Source: FCB group bacterium (GTDB lineage: Bacteria; Zixibacteria; MSB-5A5; GN15; JAAZOE01). From it: 64,000 bases of DNA. The stretch lies in assembly GCA_024231695.1 (NCBI GenBank), contig JAAEQF010000083.1:1-64000 (forward strand). Reading direction: 5' to 3'. Made by a program: the position numbers and the translations under genes. Within the stretch, counting starts at the first letter, position 1. The number at the start of each line of letters is the position of its first letter. Below are positions 9,762 through 19,143 of the stretch, piece by piece. The notes beneath the pieces are model-generated. The model did not search any database, had not been told where the DNA came from, and was given only the letters and a program-made list of their open reading frames with translations.

Positions 9762-11789
9762 CTACCGGTTATCTACAAGTTTCTTGGCCTTTTCGGCGAT
9801 ATGTTCTGCCGACAGTCCAAATTCTTTTATTAATTGCCACGATTTTCCAGATTCGCCAAAGCGATCCTGAACGCCAAGCATATCAAAATGGATTCTCTTT
9901 CCGGCCAGAGCCGTGTCGCAAAGCACGGTTGAGGCTATCCAGTTGCCCATACCGCCGACCTGATGCTCTTCACAAGTAAGAATGGCCCCGGTTTCCACTG
10001 CAGCCCGGATAATGGCTTGACGGTCAAGAGGTTTGATCGTGTGCAGGTTGACAACTCGTGTTTCCAGCCCGAATTCCTCCTTCAGAATCCAAGCCGCCCG
10101 GCAGGCTTCGGCCGTTTCCGGACCGCAAGCGATAAGCGTCAAATCTTCTTTTTCATCTTTATAGTTTTCGGCCAGACAGACATCAAAGGCGTCGATGAAA
10201 TTTTCCTTTTCACCCCGATAACGGAATATATTTGCTTTACCGAAAATATAAGGAGTTTCCTCGGTTGTGATAATCGGTGTGGCTTCGCGGGCAAAACGGA
10301 GATACTTCGGTCCAACGACTTCAAAGAGCAGTCCCCGGGTCGCCTTCTTGACCTCGACCGAGTCGCAGGGAGCGCTGACATTCATATTCGGCATACCACA
10401 CATCTGGAACAGAGATTCCAGTTCCTGATGAGTCGCCCCGTCAGGTCCAACCGATACACCGCCATGAGCTCCGACAATAAGCACGTTCAATTTGGCATAG
10501 GCCACGGAAACCCGCAGCTGATCGAGGTTTCGGGCCGAGGAGAAAACGCCGTAAGTACCGAAAACCGGAATTTTCCCTTCCCGGGCCAGTCCGGCGGCTA
10601 CAGTCGTGCCACCCTGTTCGGCAATCCCGACCGAGAACCAGCGGTTCAGCCGTTCCGGGTGCTTGTCGTAAAAATTGGAAATGGTGATCGAGCCGGAGAT
10701 GTCGGCCCCTATACAGCAGATGCGTTCGTCATCGCCGTATTCGTCGAGAGCACGGCCCATCCCTTTACGGGTCGGATCCATCTCGGCTTTCATATTATCA
10801 CCTGTGTTCCACCAGTAATCGCGGGAATATTTCGGCATCTTGGTGGTTAGCCCGGTCTCGACTTTAACTTGATAGTCATTGATTGATTTAAAATATTTCT
10901 GCACATCAAAAGTATCGGTAAGGCCAAGCTCAACCAGACTTTTGTCCAGCTCTTCGCGATTCGGCGACTTGCCGTGCCAGCCGGCGACATCTTCCATAAA
11001 ACTGATGCCTTTGCCCTTGATGGTCGTGGCCAGAATACAGATCGGCTTGTCGCCGGTGTTATCGCGAGCTTTTTCCAAAGCCGGGACAATCTGTTCCATA
11101 TCATGACCATCTATTTCAATAACTTCCCAGCCAAAGGCACGATATTTGTCAGCCAGCGGCTCAAGTTTCATCACATCCTCGGTGCGTCCGTCAATCTGCA
11201 GATGGTTGCGGTCCAGAATCATTATCAAGTTGTTAAGTTTGAAATTGGACGCGCACATGGCTGCTTCCCACATAGAGCCTTCCTGTTGCTCGCCGTCGGA
11301 AGAGATGATATATATTTTGTGGTCTTTCTTGTCCAGCTTGGCTGCCAGAGCCATGCCTATTCCAACCGAAAATCCCTGCCCCAGCGATCCGGCGGACATT
11401 TCCACACCAGGTAAATCGCGCCAATGTGGATGGCCCTGATAGGGCGCTCCGAGAGCCCGTAATTTGGCCAGTTCCTCTTCCGGGAAATAACCGGAGACAG
11501 CCAGCGAAACATAAAGAGCCGGAGCTTTGTGACCGGCCGACCAGACGATACGATCACGATCATCCCAATCCGGTTTTTTGGGATCGTGTTTGGCTACTCT
11601 CAGATAGAGGGCGGCCAGTAGATCCATCATCGACAGAGTACCACCGGAATGTCCTGATCCGGCACAGCATAAAGACACCAGGTTTAGTCCGCGCATGTAG
11701 TTGGCGCGCTTTTTTAATTGCTCTATGGTCATATCAGTTCCTGCCATTATGGTTCCTGTATTCACTGAGTTCATTAATCCTCCCGACAT
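9762..11789 (-). CDS. tkt: Transketolase (single polypeptide)
   Basis: AGSGHSGGTLSMMDLLAALY...DGEQQEGSMWEA...GIAEQGGTTVAAGLA; 675 aa. Confidence 0.92.
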   Translation of the reverse strand: MSGGLMNSVNTGTIMAGTDMTIEQLKKRANYMRGLNLVSLCCAGSGHSGGTLSMMDLLAALYLRVAKHDPKKPDWDDRDRIVWSAGHKAPALYVSLAVSGYFPEEELAKLRALGAPYQGHPHWRDLPGVEMSAGSLGQGFSVGIGMALAAKLDKKDHKIYIISSDGEQQEGSMWEAAMCASNFKLNNLIMILDRNHLQIDGRTEDVMKLEPLADKYRAFGWEVIEIDGHDMEQIVPALEKARDNTGDKPICILATTIKGKGISFMEDVAGWHGKSPNREELDKSLVELGLTDTFDVQKYFKSINDYQVKVETGLTTKMPKYSRDYWWNTGDNMKAEMDPTRKGMGRALDEYGDDERICCIGADISGSITISNFYDKHPERLNRWFSVGIAEQGGTTVAAGLAREGKIPVFGTYGVFSSARNLDQLRVSVAYAKLNVLIVGAHGGVSVGPDGATHQELESLFQMCGMPNMNVSAPCDSVEVKKATRGLLFEVVGPKYLRFAREATPIITTEETPYIFGKANIFRYRGEKENFIDAFDVCLAENYKDEKEDLTLIACGPETAEACRAAWILKEEFGLETRVVNLHTIKPLDRQAIIRAAVETGAILTCEEHQVGGMGNWIASTVLCDTALAGKRIHFDMLGVQDRFGESGKSWQLIKEFGLSAEHIAEKAKKLVDNR

Positions 11790-11838
11790 TGTAAATTCAG
11801 GGTTCTATGGATGAATCTGGCATATTACAAGGTTGATG

Positions 11839-12429
11839 TCAACCCCTTTTGATGAGGCCAAGGTACATTTTTTCAGCTTTTTTCCTCAGGTCGGCCAAGT
11901 CTTTATTATTTGTGATTATCAAGTTCGATTCCCGGCGCAAAACGGCCAGACTGAGTTGGGATTTGGTTCTTCGCCTGATTTCTTCTTCAGTCAAACCTCG
12001 CGCCAGAAGACGCTCCTGGCGAAGACGTGATATGGAATTGACCAGAATAGTGTAATCCATTTTCCGGTTATAATTCCACGCAATCAATAGCGCCGCATCG
12101 ACCACGGCATGGCCGCCTCGTGCCCTTACTCGCGCTATTCGCTGGTCAAGTCTATTGAGAAGTCCCGGATGGACTATCTCGTTGAGGATTTCCGTTTTTT
12201 CGGCCGAAGCAAAGGCCAGAAGACCCAGAGCACGGCGATTTAGAGTTCGGTTGGGGTTTAATATTGTCGGCCCGAATTCAACTACTAGACGATAAAAAGC
12301 CACCGAATCGTGTTCGATCACTTCCCGTCCGAGATCATCACCACTGATAATTTCCGCTCCCAGTCTGCCAAACACCGCAGCCACTTCCGACTTGCCGGAC
12401 CCGATCAAACCGGTCAGCCCCAGAATCAT
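11839..12429 (-). CDS. coaE: Dephospho-CoA kinase
   Basis: MILGLTGLIGSGKSEVAAVFGRLGAEIISGDDLGREV P-loop and CoaE signature. Confidence 0.92.
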   Translation of the reverse strand: MILGLTGLIGSGKSEVAAVFGRLGAEIISGDDLGREVIEHDSVAFYRLVVEFGPTILNPNRTLNRRALGLLAFASAEKTEILNEIVHPGLLNRLDQRIARVRARGGHAVVDAALLIAWNYNRKMDYTILVNSISRLRQERLLARGLTEEEIRRRTKSQLSLAVLRRESNLIITNNKDLADLRKKAEKMYLGLIKRG

Positions 12430-15165
12430 CTATTTGGCCTCCAACCAGTTCGTCCCTATGCCGATATCTACTACCAGTGGCGCTTTCAACTTAAGGGCAC
12501 TGGTCATTTTATCGCGCACAATCTCGGTCAGCTTTTTTAACTCCTCTTTGGGCGCGTCAAAAACAAGTTCATCGTGAACCTGTAAAACCATCTTTGATTT
12601 CATGGAAATCAGCGTCCGGTCGATTTTTATCATAGCCAATTTAATCATGTCGGCCGCTGTCCCCTGAATCGGAGTATTTATGGCCATGCGTTCGGAGAAC
12701 TGACGGCGCTGGAAATTCTTGCTGTTTATCTCCGGTAAATACCGACGTCGACCTGACAGAGTGGTCACATATCCTTTTTTGCGAGCCATGGCAATGGTTT
12801 CATCCATATAGGTGCGGATACCCGGATAACGTTCAAAATAGGTGTCGATGAAATCTTTCGATTCGCTGAGATTCAATTCTGTCTGCCGGGCTAACCCAAA
12901 GGCCGATACGCCATAGACGACTGCGAAATTTGCTGTCTTGGCTGCCCGCCGCATCTCCGGCGTGATGTCCTCAACCGAAACGCCATACACTTCGGCCGCC
13001 GTTCGCGAATGAATATCCTCGCCCGAATTAAAAGCCTCAATCAACCCGGGATCGTTTGAGAAATGGGCCAGTATCCGCAGTTCCACCTGTGAATAGTCGG
13101 CCACCAGAAGCGCATGATTTTCATCGGTCGGGATAAAAGCTTTTCGAATCTCGCGACCGGTTTCGGTCCGTACCGGAATATTCTGTAAATTGGGATCTGA
13201 GGAGGATAACCGCCCGGTAGCCGCCACCGCCTGATTATAAGACGTATGTACGCGCCCTGTTTCCGGATTAACCAGTTCCGGCAGCGCATCAACATAAGTG
13301 GATTTCAATTTGTTCAACTGCCGATATTCGAGAATTGATTTGGGAAGCGGATGAACGGCCGAAAGCTCTTCCAACACCCGCACATCAGTCGAATAACCTG
13401 TTTTCTTGGCCGTCTTTCGTTTGGTGGGAAGCTTCAATTCTTCGAATAAGATTTTTGACAACTGCTGAGTCGAATTGATATTAAACTCAGACCCGGACAT
13501 TTCGTAAATCGCGCTGGTAATTGAGTATATTTCTTCCTGCATCTGATCGGAGAGCCGCCCAAGAAAATCAGTATCTATTCGGATGCCATGCTGTTCCATC
13601 CGCGACAGGACGCCGACCAGCGGCAGTTCCATGTCATAATAGAGCCGGGCAAGTTTCAATTCTTCGATTTTAGGAGCAAAAATGCCCCGGAGACGAAAAG
13701 TATAATCGGCATCCTCAGCCGCGTAACGAGCAGCCGTTTCCGGATCTACAGTGGCGAAAGATTTCTGTTTCTTTCCGCTTCCGATCAAATCACTGATGGT
13801 GATCATTTGATGATTAAAATGTTCAATAGCCAGATTATCCAGATTGTGTCCGCGCGCCGAAGGATTGAGAACATAGGAGGCCAGCATCGTATCGAATGAT
13901 ATCGGCGTAACCGTATATCCCGCACGTTCCATTATTTGCAGGTCATATTTAAAGTTCTGGGCAATCTTCTGCACATTTTGCTTTTTCATCAATGGCGAAA
14001 GAATTTTGAAGACATCATCGGCTGGTAAATTCAATTCCGGCTTTTCGGTATGACCGATTGGAATATAATAGGCTTCCCCCGCCTTGGCCGATATTGATAT
14101 TCCCACCAGATTGGCAATTAGCGGATCAAGCGAGTCGGTCTCGGTATCAAAAGCAAATTCTCGAACTTTGGTCAGCCTGTTAACAAACTTTTTCAAGTCT
14201 GCCAGAGATTCCACCCGATGATAGGCGGATTTGTCTTCGGCTTCTTTTTCCGATGGGAGCTGCTTCTGCTCACCAAACAATTCATTCAGCAGATTGAAAA
14301 ATTCCAAATCGGTGAAAAGAACTTTGCATTTATCGAGATCGGGTTCCTGGTGGGCAATATCATCCAAAGATATTGTCAGCGGGACTTGGCGGTCAATTGT
14401 CACCAATTGGCGCGATAACCGGGCCAGGTCTTTATTGCCAGAGACCTTGGCGCGCACGCCTTTGGCCTTGATTTGTTCGGCGTTTTCAAGGATAGTATCG
14501 AAATTACCGAATTGATCCATCAGCGCCAAAGCCGTCTTGGGCCCAACGCCGGGAATTCCGGGGATATTGTCGGAACTGTCGCCGGTCAGGGCCATCAAAT
14601 CAATAATCTGCTCAGGATAAACGCCCACCTTTGCTTTGACCGCGTCGCGATCCATCTTGAGCGCCGGCAAGACCCCCTTCTGCGGGATATACATTTGTAT
14701 TCGTTCGCCGACAAGCTGAAAAAAATCTTTATCCGCCGAGACGAGTTTGACTTCCAGGTCTTTCTTCGCACCCATGTCGGCCAAAGTGGCAATAATGTCG
14801 TCGGCCTCAAATCCCTCTAAGGCTAAATGGGGAACGTTCAAGGCCTCAATCGCCTCATTGATGCGAGGAAGCTGTGACACCATATCATCCGGCATCGGGG
14901 CTCGATTCGATTTATACTGGTCATACATCTCATGACGGAATGTCGGCGCCTTGGTATCAAAAATCACGGCCAGGTAATCAGGTCTTTCCTCACGAATTAT
15001 TTTGATCAACGAATTTATAAAACCGTAAACGGCCGATGTATTTTCGCCTTTGGAATTTATGAGCGGATTGCGAATAAAAGCGTAATAAGCCCGGTAGGCC
15101 ATGGCTGACCCATCGATAAGAAACAAACTTTTAGATTTGCCGGACGATTCCTTATCCTTTGACAT
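12430..15165 (-). CDS. polA: DNA polymerase I with 5'-3' and 3'-5' exonuclease domains
   Basis: FLIDGSAMAYRAYYAF; EFAFDTETDSLDP; LLVADYSQVELRILAHFS; MVLQVHDELVFD. Confidence 0.97.
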   Translation of the reverse strand: MSKDKESSGKSKSLFLIDGSAMAYRAYYAFIRNPLINSKGENTSAVYGFINSLIKIIREERPDYLAVIFDTKAPTFRHEMYDQYKSNRAPMPDDMVSQLPRINEAIEALNVPHLALEGFEADDIIATLADMGAKKDLEVKLVSADKDFFQLVGERIQMYIPQKGVLPALKMDRDAVKAKVGVYPEQIIDLMALTGDSSDNIPGIPGVGPKTALALMDQFGNFDTILENAEQIKAKGVRAKVSGNKDLARLSRQLVTIDRQVPLTISLDDIAHQEPDLDKCKVLFTDLEFFNLLNELFGEQKQLPSEKEAEDKSAYHRVESLADLKKFVNRLTKVREFAFDTETDSLDPLIANLVGISISAKAGEAYYIPIGHTEKPELNLPADDVFKILSPLMKKQNVQKIAQNFKYDLQIMERAGYTVTPISFDTMLASYVLNPSARGHNLDNLAIEHFNHQMITISDLIGSGKKQKSFATVDPETAARYAAEDADYTFRLRGIFAPKIEELKLARLYYDMELPLVGVLSRMEQHGIRIDTDFLGRLSDQMQEEIYSITSAIYEMSGSEFNINSTQQLSKILFEELKLPTKRKTAKKTGYSTDVRVLEELSAVHPLPKSILEYRQLNKLKSTYVDALPELVNPETGRVHTSYNQAVAATGRLSSSDPNLQNIPVRTETGREIRKAFIPTDENHALLVADYSQVELRILAHFSNDPGLIEAFNSGEDIHSRTAAEVYGVSVEDITPEMRRAAKTANFAVVYGVSAFGLARQTELNLSESKDFIDTYFERYPGIRTYMDETIAMARKKGYVTTLSGRRRYLPEINSKNFQRRQFSERMAINTPIQGTAADMIKLAMIKIDRTLISMKSKMVLQVHDELVFDAPKEELKKLTEIVRDKMTSALKLKAPLVVDIGIGTNWLEAK

Positions 15166-15832
15166 ACAACCCCTCTTGATAGATTATCTTTTCCACTTCC
15201 GCCGGAACCATATACTTGATGGACATGCGCGACCGCACGCGCTCTCTGATATCGCACGAGGAGACATCATATTGAGGAATCATGATCCGCTCGGCTCCTT
15301 TCAGGACATCATTGCCGGCCGTGTTAAAACTGTATCCCGGACGGGCGGCTATGACGATCTTGATCCTATCCACAATCTCTTCGTATTTATGCCAGCTTTC
15401 AAATTCTTCAACCAAATCCGATCCGATAATTAGTAACAGTTCCACAGCGGTGTATTTGCCTTGCAGATAGTCGATCAAATCGATGGTATATTGCAAATCA
15501 GGAGGAGAATCCTCGAGTACGAATCGGTGGTTACTGGACAACGCCGCCCGTACCATTTCCCGCCGCTGATCATAGTTGTTGACATGATTGTCCGGCTTGA
15601 AGGGATGCAATCGGGCCGGGATAAATATCATCCCATCGGCCTCGACTGAATGCATGACCGCTTCGGCCATCACCAGATGTCCCATATGGACGGGGTTGAA
15701 AGTCCCCCCCATTATTCCCCAGCGGCCGCCCTGTGAAGGACTACTCTTTTTCTGTTGTTTCGGCAAGTTTTTTGTTTGTTTTGCCCACCATTTGCCGGGC
15801 CTTATCCACCAACTCATGCCCGGGATAGACAA
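15152..15832 (-). CDS. nadD: Nicotinate-nucleotide adenylyltransferase; start uncertain, the ORF N-terminus overlaps bamD
   Basis: GIMGGTFNPVHMGHLVMAEAV...LLLIIGSDLVEEFESWHKYEEI...SSCDIRERVRSRMSIKYMVP. Confidence 0.9.
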   Translation of the reverse strand: MSIPGMSWWIRPGKWWAKQTKNLPKQQKKSSPSQGGRWGIMGGTFNPVHMGHLVMAEAVMHSVEADGMIFIPARLHPFKPDNHVNNYDQRREMVRAALSSNHRFVLEDSPPDLQYTIDLIDYLQGKYTAVELLLIIGSDLVEEFESWHKYEEIVDRIKIVIAARPGYSFNTAGNDVLKGAERIMIPQYDVSSCDIRERVRSRMSIKYMVPAEVEKIIYQEGLYVKG

Positions 15833-16535
15833 CCATAAAATTGTTGAATTTTTGAAGAGCTTCTTCGAATTTACCCCGTTTGAAATTCAGCTCTCCCTGG
15901 TAGAATAACGCCCGCGCCGACCATTCGCTGTCGGTATGTTCGTCAATAACGGTTTGAAAGTAGATATCGGCGGAATCGTAATAACTCAGACGCAAATAGG
16001 TCCGCCCACTTTCGAAGCGCTTTTTAGCCAACCTTTCGCGAGCTGCGTCCAACGCGGCTCGGGCATCTTCGTTGGCATCCGATTCCGGATAATCGGTGAT
16101 GAAATCTTCCAGGGCCTTGATTGCCCGTAAAAGTTCAGTTTGATCGAGTCCATAATTACCCGGCGATGATTTGAAATAACAAAGACCAGTCATGTATTGA
16201 GAATTGTCCACAAAGGGCGATCCGGGATAAGTATTGACCAGCCGTTCAAACTCGGCGGCGGCCATGTAATAATCTTTCTGAGAGTAATAGGATTGAGCCA
16301 GATAAAACTGGGCCGAGTCAACCATCGCGGCGCCACTGAAGTTATATATCAACTTTTGAAAACCATCGATCGCTTTTAGATAATGCCGTTTGCCATATTC
16401 ATTCATCGAATAACTGTACTGCTCATCAGCGGTTGGGTATATTTTCATTGTTGTGCCACCGCACCCGGCCAGGAGGCCGAGAAGTATAGTGGTGATTATC
16501 AATCCGGAAGTGAACTCGGTGCGCTTAAATGTCAT
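15741..16535 (-). CDS. bamD: BamD-like outer membrane assembly lipoprotein (TPR)
   Basis: Lipobox LLAGCGG, TPR pattern YLKAIDGFQKLIYNFSGAAMVDSAQFYLAQSYYSQKDYYMAAAEFERLVNTYPGSPF. Confidence 0.88.
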   Translation of the reverse strand: MTFKRTEFTSGLIITTILLGLLAGCGGTTMKIYPTADEQYSYSMNEYGKRHYLKAIDGFQKLIYNFSGAAMVDSAQFYLAQSYYSQKDYYMAAAEFERLVNTYPGSPFVDNSQYMTGLCYFKSSPGNYGLDQTELLRAIKALEDFITDYPESDANEDARAALDAARERLAKKRFESGRTYLRLSYYDSADIYFQTVIDEHTDSEWSARALFYQGELNFKRGKFEEALQKFNNFMVVYPGHELVDKARQMVGKTNKKLAETTEKE

Positions 16536-17178
16536 ATTTTTCTTTCAGCATGTTGAAGTTTTCCCATATCCTGCGGAAGTATTCACGCGGCAACGGCTGA
16601 TTTTGCCGCAACCGCCCTCGCAGGCGACTCTCTCCAAAATTATATGCTATTATACCCTTTTTGACATCTTTAAATTTAAGAATTTGTTCAAAAAGATGCA
16701 AAGTTCCCAGCCGGACATTGGTCACCGGGTCGAAAAGCTGATCAGAACCTCTCCAGCCAAGGCCGCTTCGCTCGGCCAGATCCGCTCCGGTGCGGGGCAT
16801 CACCTGCATAATTCCGCGGGCGCCGACATTCGACACCTGTCCTTTTTTAAAGGTCGATTCGGTCAGGATTACGGCCATAACCAGAAGCGGGTCATAGTTG
16901 TAACGATTGCTTTCCTCAAAAACAACTGCCGCCAGCTGCTGCTTTTCCTCTTCGTTAAAGCCAATCTGAAAATCCTCAATTACCTGAAAGATTTTCAGTT
17001 TCTCCTCCATTTCGGTGAGGCGCTGGCGTTGATAATCTATAATCCGGTGCAGATCGTATTTGTCCTTAATCAAGAAAACCAACAGAGTAGACTGCAGTAA
17101 ATAGATCAGGACTAAAAGCAAGGCAATTGTTTTGGAAAAAAAGATGCCGGTTTTTTCGAAATTAACTCCGGGACTCAT
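16525..17178 (-). CDS. Lytic transglycosylase, SLT domain
   Basis: PLLVMAVILTESTFKKGQVSNVGARGIMQVMPRTG...YNFGESRLRGRL. Confidence 0.88.
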   Translation of the reverse strand: MSPGVNFEKTGIFFSKTIALLLVLIYLLQSTLLVFLIKDKYDLHRIIDYQRQRLTEMEEKLKIFQVIEDFQIGFNEEEKQQLAAVVFEESNRYNYDPLLVMAVILTESTFKKGQVSNVGARGIMQVMPRTGADLAERSGLGWRGSDQLFDPVTNVRLGTLHLFEQILKFKDVKKGIIAYNFGESRLRGRLRQNQPLPREYFRRIWENFNMLKEKYDI

Positions 17179-17182
17179 GAGA

Positions 17183-18502
17183 CTATCCCTTTCTTCCCAG
17201 AAGGTCGTAGCCGTCGCAACCGGTGATTAGCGCAGGGACAATGCTGCCGGGAGCTGCATCGACAAAATCCAGCCGTACCGATTGATCAATTTCGGGTGCA
17301 TCGTATCGCGTGCGCCCGATTGAGAATCCGTTCTCTTTATCGACTGTTTCAACCAGGACTTCCAGTTGGCGTCCTTTCTCTTCCACGTTCAATTCGAAAG
17401 CTATATCCTGTTGCATCATCATCAACTGGCTGTACCGATCCTGAGCCGTTTCCTCGTCGATACCGCGATCAAGTGTACTTGCCGGAGTATCCTCTTCGGC
17501 CGAATACACAAATGCACCCATTCGATCAAAACGTTGTTCGGCGGCAAAAGCGGCAAGTTCGTCGAATTCCTTGTCCGTTTCTCCCGGAAAACCAACTATA
17601 AAGGTCGTGCGCACGGCAACTCGGTCACCATGTAATCGTATCCGTTCCAAAAGTTTTTCGATCTGCAACCGAGTAACTCGCCGATTCATCCGTTTCAGAA
17701 TCCGGTCGCTGATATGTTGTAACGGTAAATCAAAGTAGGAACATATGCGCGAATTGTCAATCATATACTCGATCAGTTCGGGTTGCAATCTGGCCGGGTG
17801 CAAGTACATAATTCTCAGCCAAAAGTCGCCGGGAATGGCGCCAAGTGCATCCAGCAGTTTCAACAATTGAGGCCGGTTATATAGATCACGGCCATAGGCG
17901 GAGGATTCCTGGGATACCAGAATTAATTCGCTTTTGCCACTATCGACAAGCATCCGGGCTTCATCGACGATATTTTCAATCTTACGGCTTCGAAACGGGC
18001 CACGGATGTCAGGTATAGCACAATAACTGCATCTATTGTCGCAGCCGTCAGAAATTTTTAAATAGCCGTAAACCTCGTCCGGGTTGACGGTTCGCCTGAA
18101 ATCGTATTCCGGGAAATGCCTAAGATTCTCACTACGGGCAATCACTCGGCCCTTTTTACCTTCAAAAATTAAAGGAATATCGGTGATATTATTGAGGCCG
18201 AAAATACCGTCCAGTTCGGGCATTTGCTTTTGCAAATCCTCGGCGTAGCGCTGGCTGAGGCATCCGGTCAGAATCAGTTTTTTTTCGCTCCCGATTTCTT
18301 TGAGCTGAGCCAGTTTCAGGGCTGCCTCAATTGATTCCTCTTTGGCCGATTGGATAAAAGCGCAACTGTTGATGATCAAGAGATCGGCCTGATCGGGATT
18401 ATCGGTGGGTAGCATTTGTTGTTGTTGCAGAAAGCCGGAGATATAATCGGCATCGACGTCGTTTTTGGGACAACCCAGCTTGTGTATGTAAAATGTCTTC
18501 AT
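17183..18502 (-). CDS. rimO: Ribosomal protein S12 methylthiotransferase RimO
   Basis: LGCPKNDVDADYI, radical SAM CxxxCxxC ISDGCDNRCSYCAIPDIRGPFRSR, TRAM-like C-terminus. Confidence 0.93.
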   Translation of the reverse strand: MKTFYIHKLGCPKNDVDADYISGFLQQQQMLPTDNPDQADLLIINSCAFIQSAKEESIEAALKLAQLKEIGSEKKLILTGCLSQRYAEDLQKQMPELDGIFGLNNITDIPLIFEGKKGRVIARSENLRHFPEYDFRRTVNPDEVYGYLKISDGCDNRCSYCAIPDIRGPFRSRKIENIVDEARMLVDSGKSELILVSQESSAYGRDLYNRPQLLKLLDALGAIPGDFWLRIMYLHPARLQPELIEYMIDNSRICSYFDLPLQHISDRILKRMNRRVTRLQIEKLLERIRLHGDRVAVRTTFIVGFPGETDKEFDELAAFAAEQRFDRMGAFVYSAEEDTPASTLDRGIDEETAQDRYSQLMMMQQDIAFELNVEEKGRQLEVLVETVDKENGFSIGRTRYDAPEIDQSVRLDFVDAAPGSIVPALITGCDGYDLLGRKG

Positions 18503-19119
18503 GGCATCAGGATGATTTCCACCTTTGGCCCCGGTTTGAATTCGAACAGGGAGTCTGGCAGATTTTCCAGCCGGGAATAGCCCTCCAGCCGCACTTCGAT
18601 CCGCGAGTCATTATCATCAAAATAAACCACTTGCAACGGCCTGTAATCCTTATTCGAAACCAACAGAGAAAAAGTTTGAGGTTCTGTCAGGCTATCGAGC
18701 GCTATCATGCTGAATTCCAGTTGAGCCGAGTCCTGTGACTGGCCCTGACAGCGATAAACTCCTTCCGGGTCATAAAGCAAGGTCAGCGGATTCCATGCTC
18801 CCATCTTGACTACCGAATCAACCATGACCTGTTGATTCTCTTCCGAATAACTCCAGTAGAGGGTGCCATTGGAGACAATAATCTGCCCCGGCATATCCAA
18901 ACGGAAACGGCCGTTCCCGCCGGCCCAGAGAGACCCGCTCAAAGTATCGACCGATTGGAAAATCTCGGAATGAGTTGTTTGAATAAAATCGACAGTAATA
19001 TACTTATGAGCCTGAAGATTTTGCCGCAGATCGGAAATTTCAGGGCAATCATCGGCAGCCGTCGGAACAGACAGATTGATCATCAATCCCAGGACAGCTA
19101 TATATTGAATTAATCTCAT
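18499..19119 (-). CDS. lolA: LolA-like outer membrane lipoprotein carrier
   Basis: Signal peptide, VDFIQTTHSEIFQSVDTLSGSLWAGGNGRFRLDMPGQIIVSNGTLYWSYSEENQQV. Confidence 0.85.
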   Translation of the reverse strand: MRLIQYIAVLGLMINLSVPTAADDCPEISDLRQNLQAHKYITVDFIQTTHSEIFQSVDTLSGSLWAGGNGRFRLDMPGQIIVSNGTLYWSYSEENQQVMVDSVVKMGAWNPLTLLYDPEGVYRCQGQSQDSAQLEFSMIALDSLTEPQTFSLLVSNKDYRPLQVVYFDDNDSRIEVRLEGYSRLENLPDSLFEFKPGPKVEIILMP

Positions 19120-19143
19120 ATTGCTTATACAGAAGAGGTCGGT

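Noticed and set aside
9963-10850. 295-aa plus-strand ORF opposite transketolase
   Set aside because: Complement of strongly supported transketolase coding sequence; no domain.
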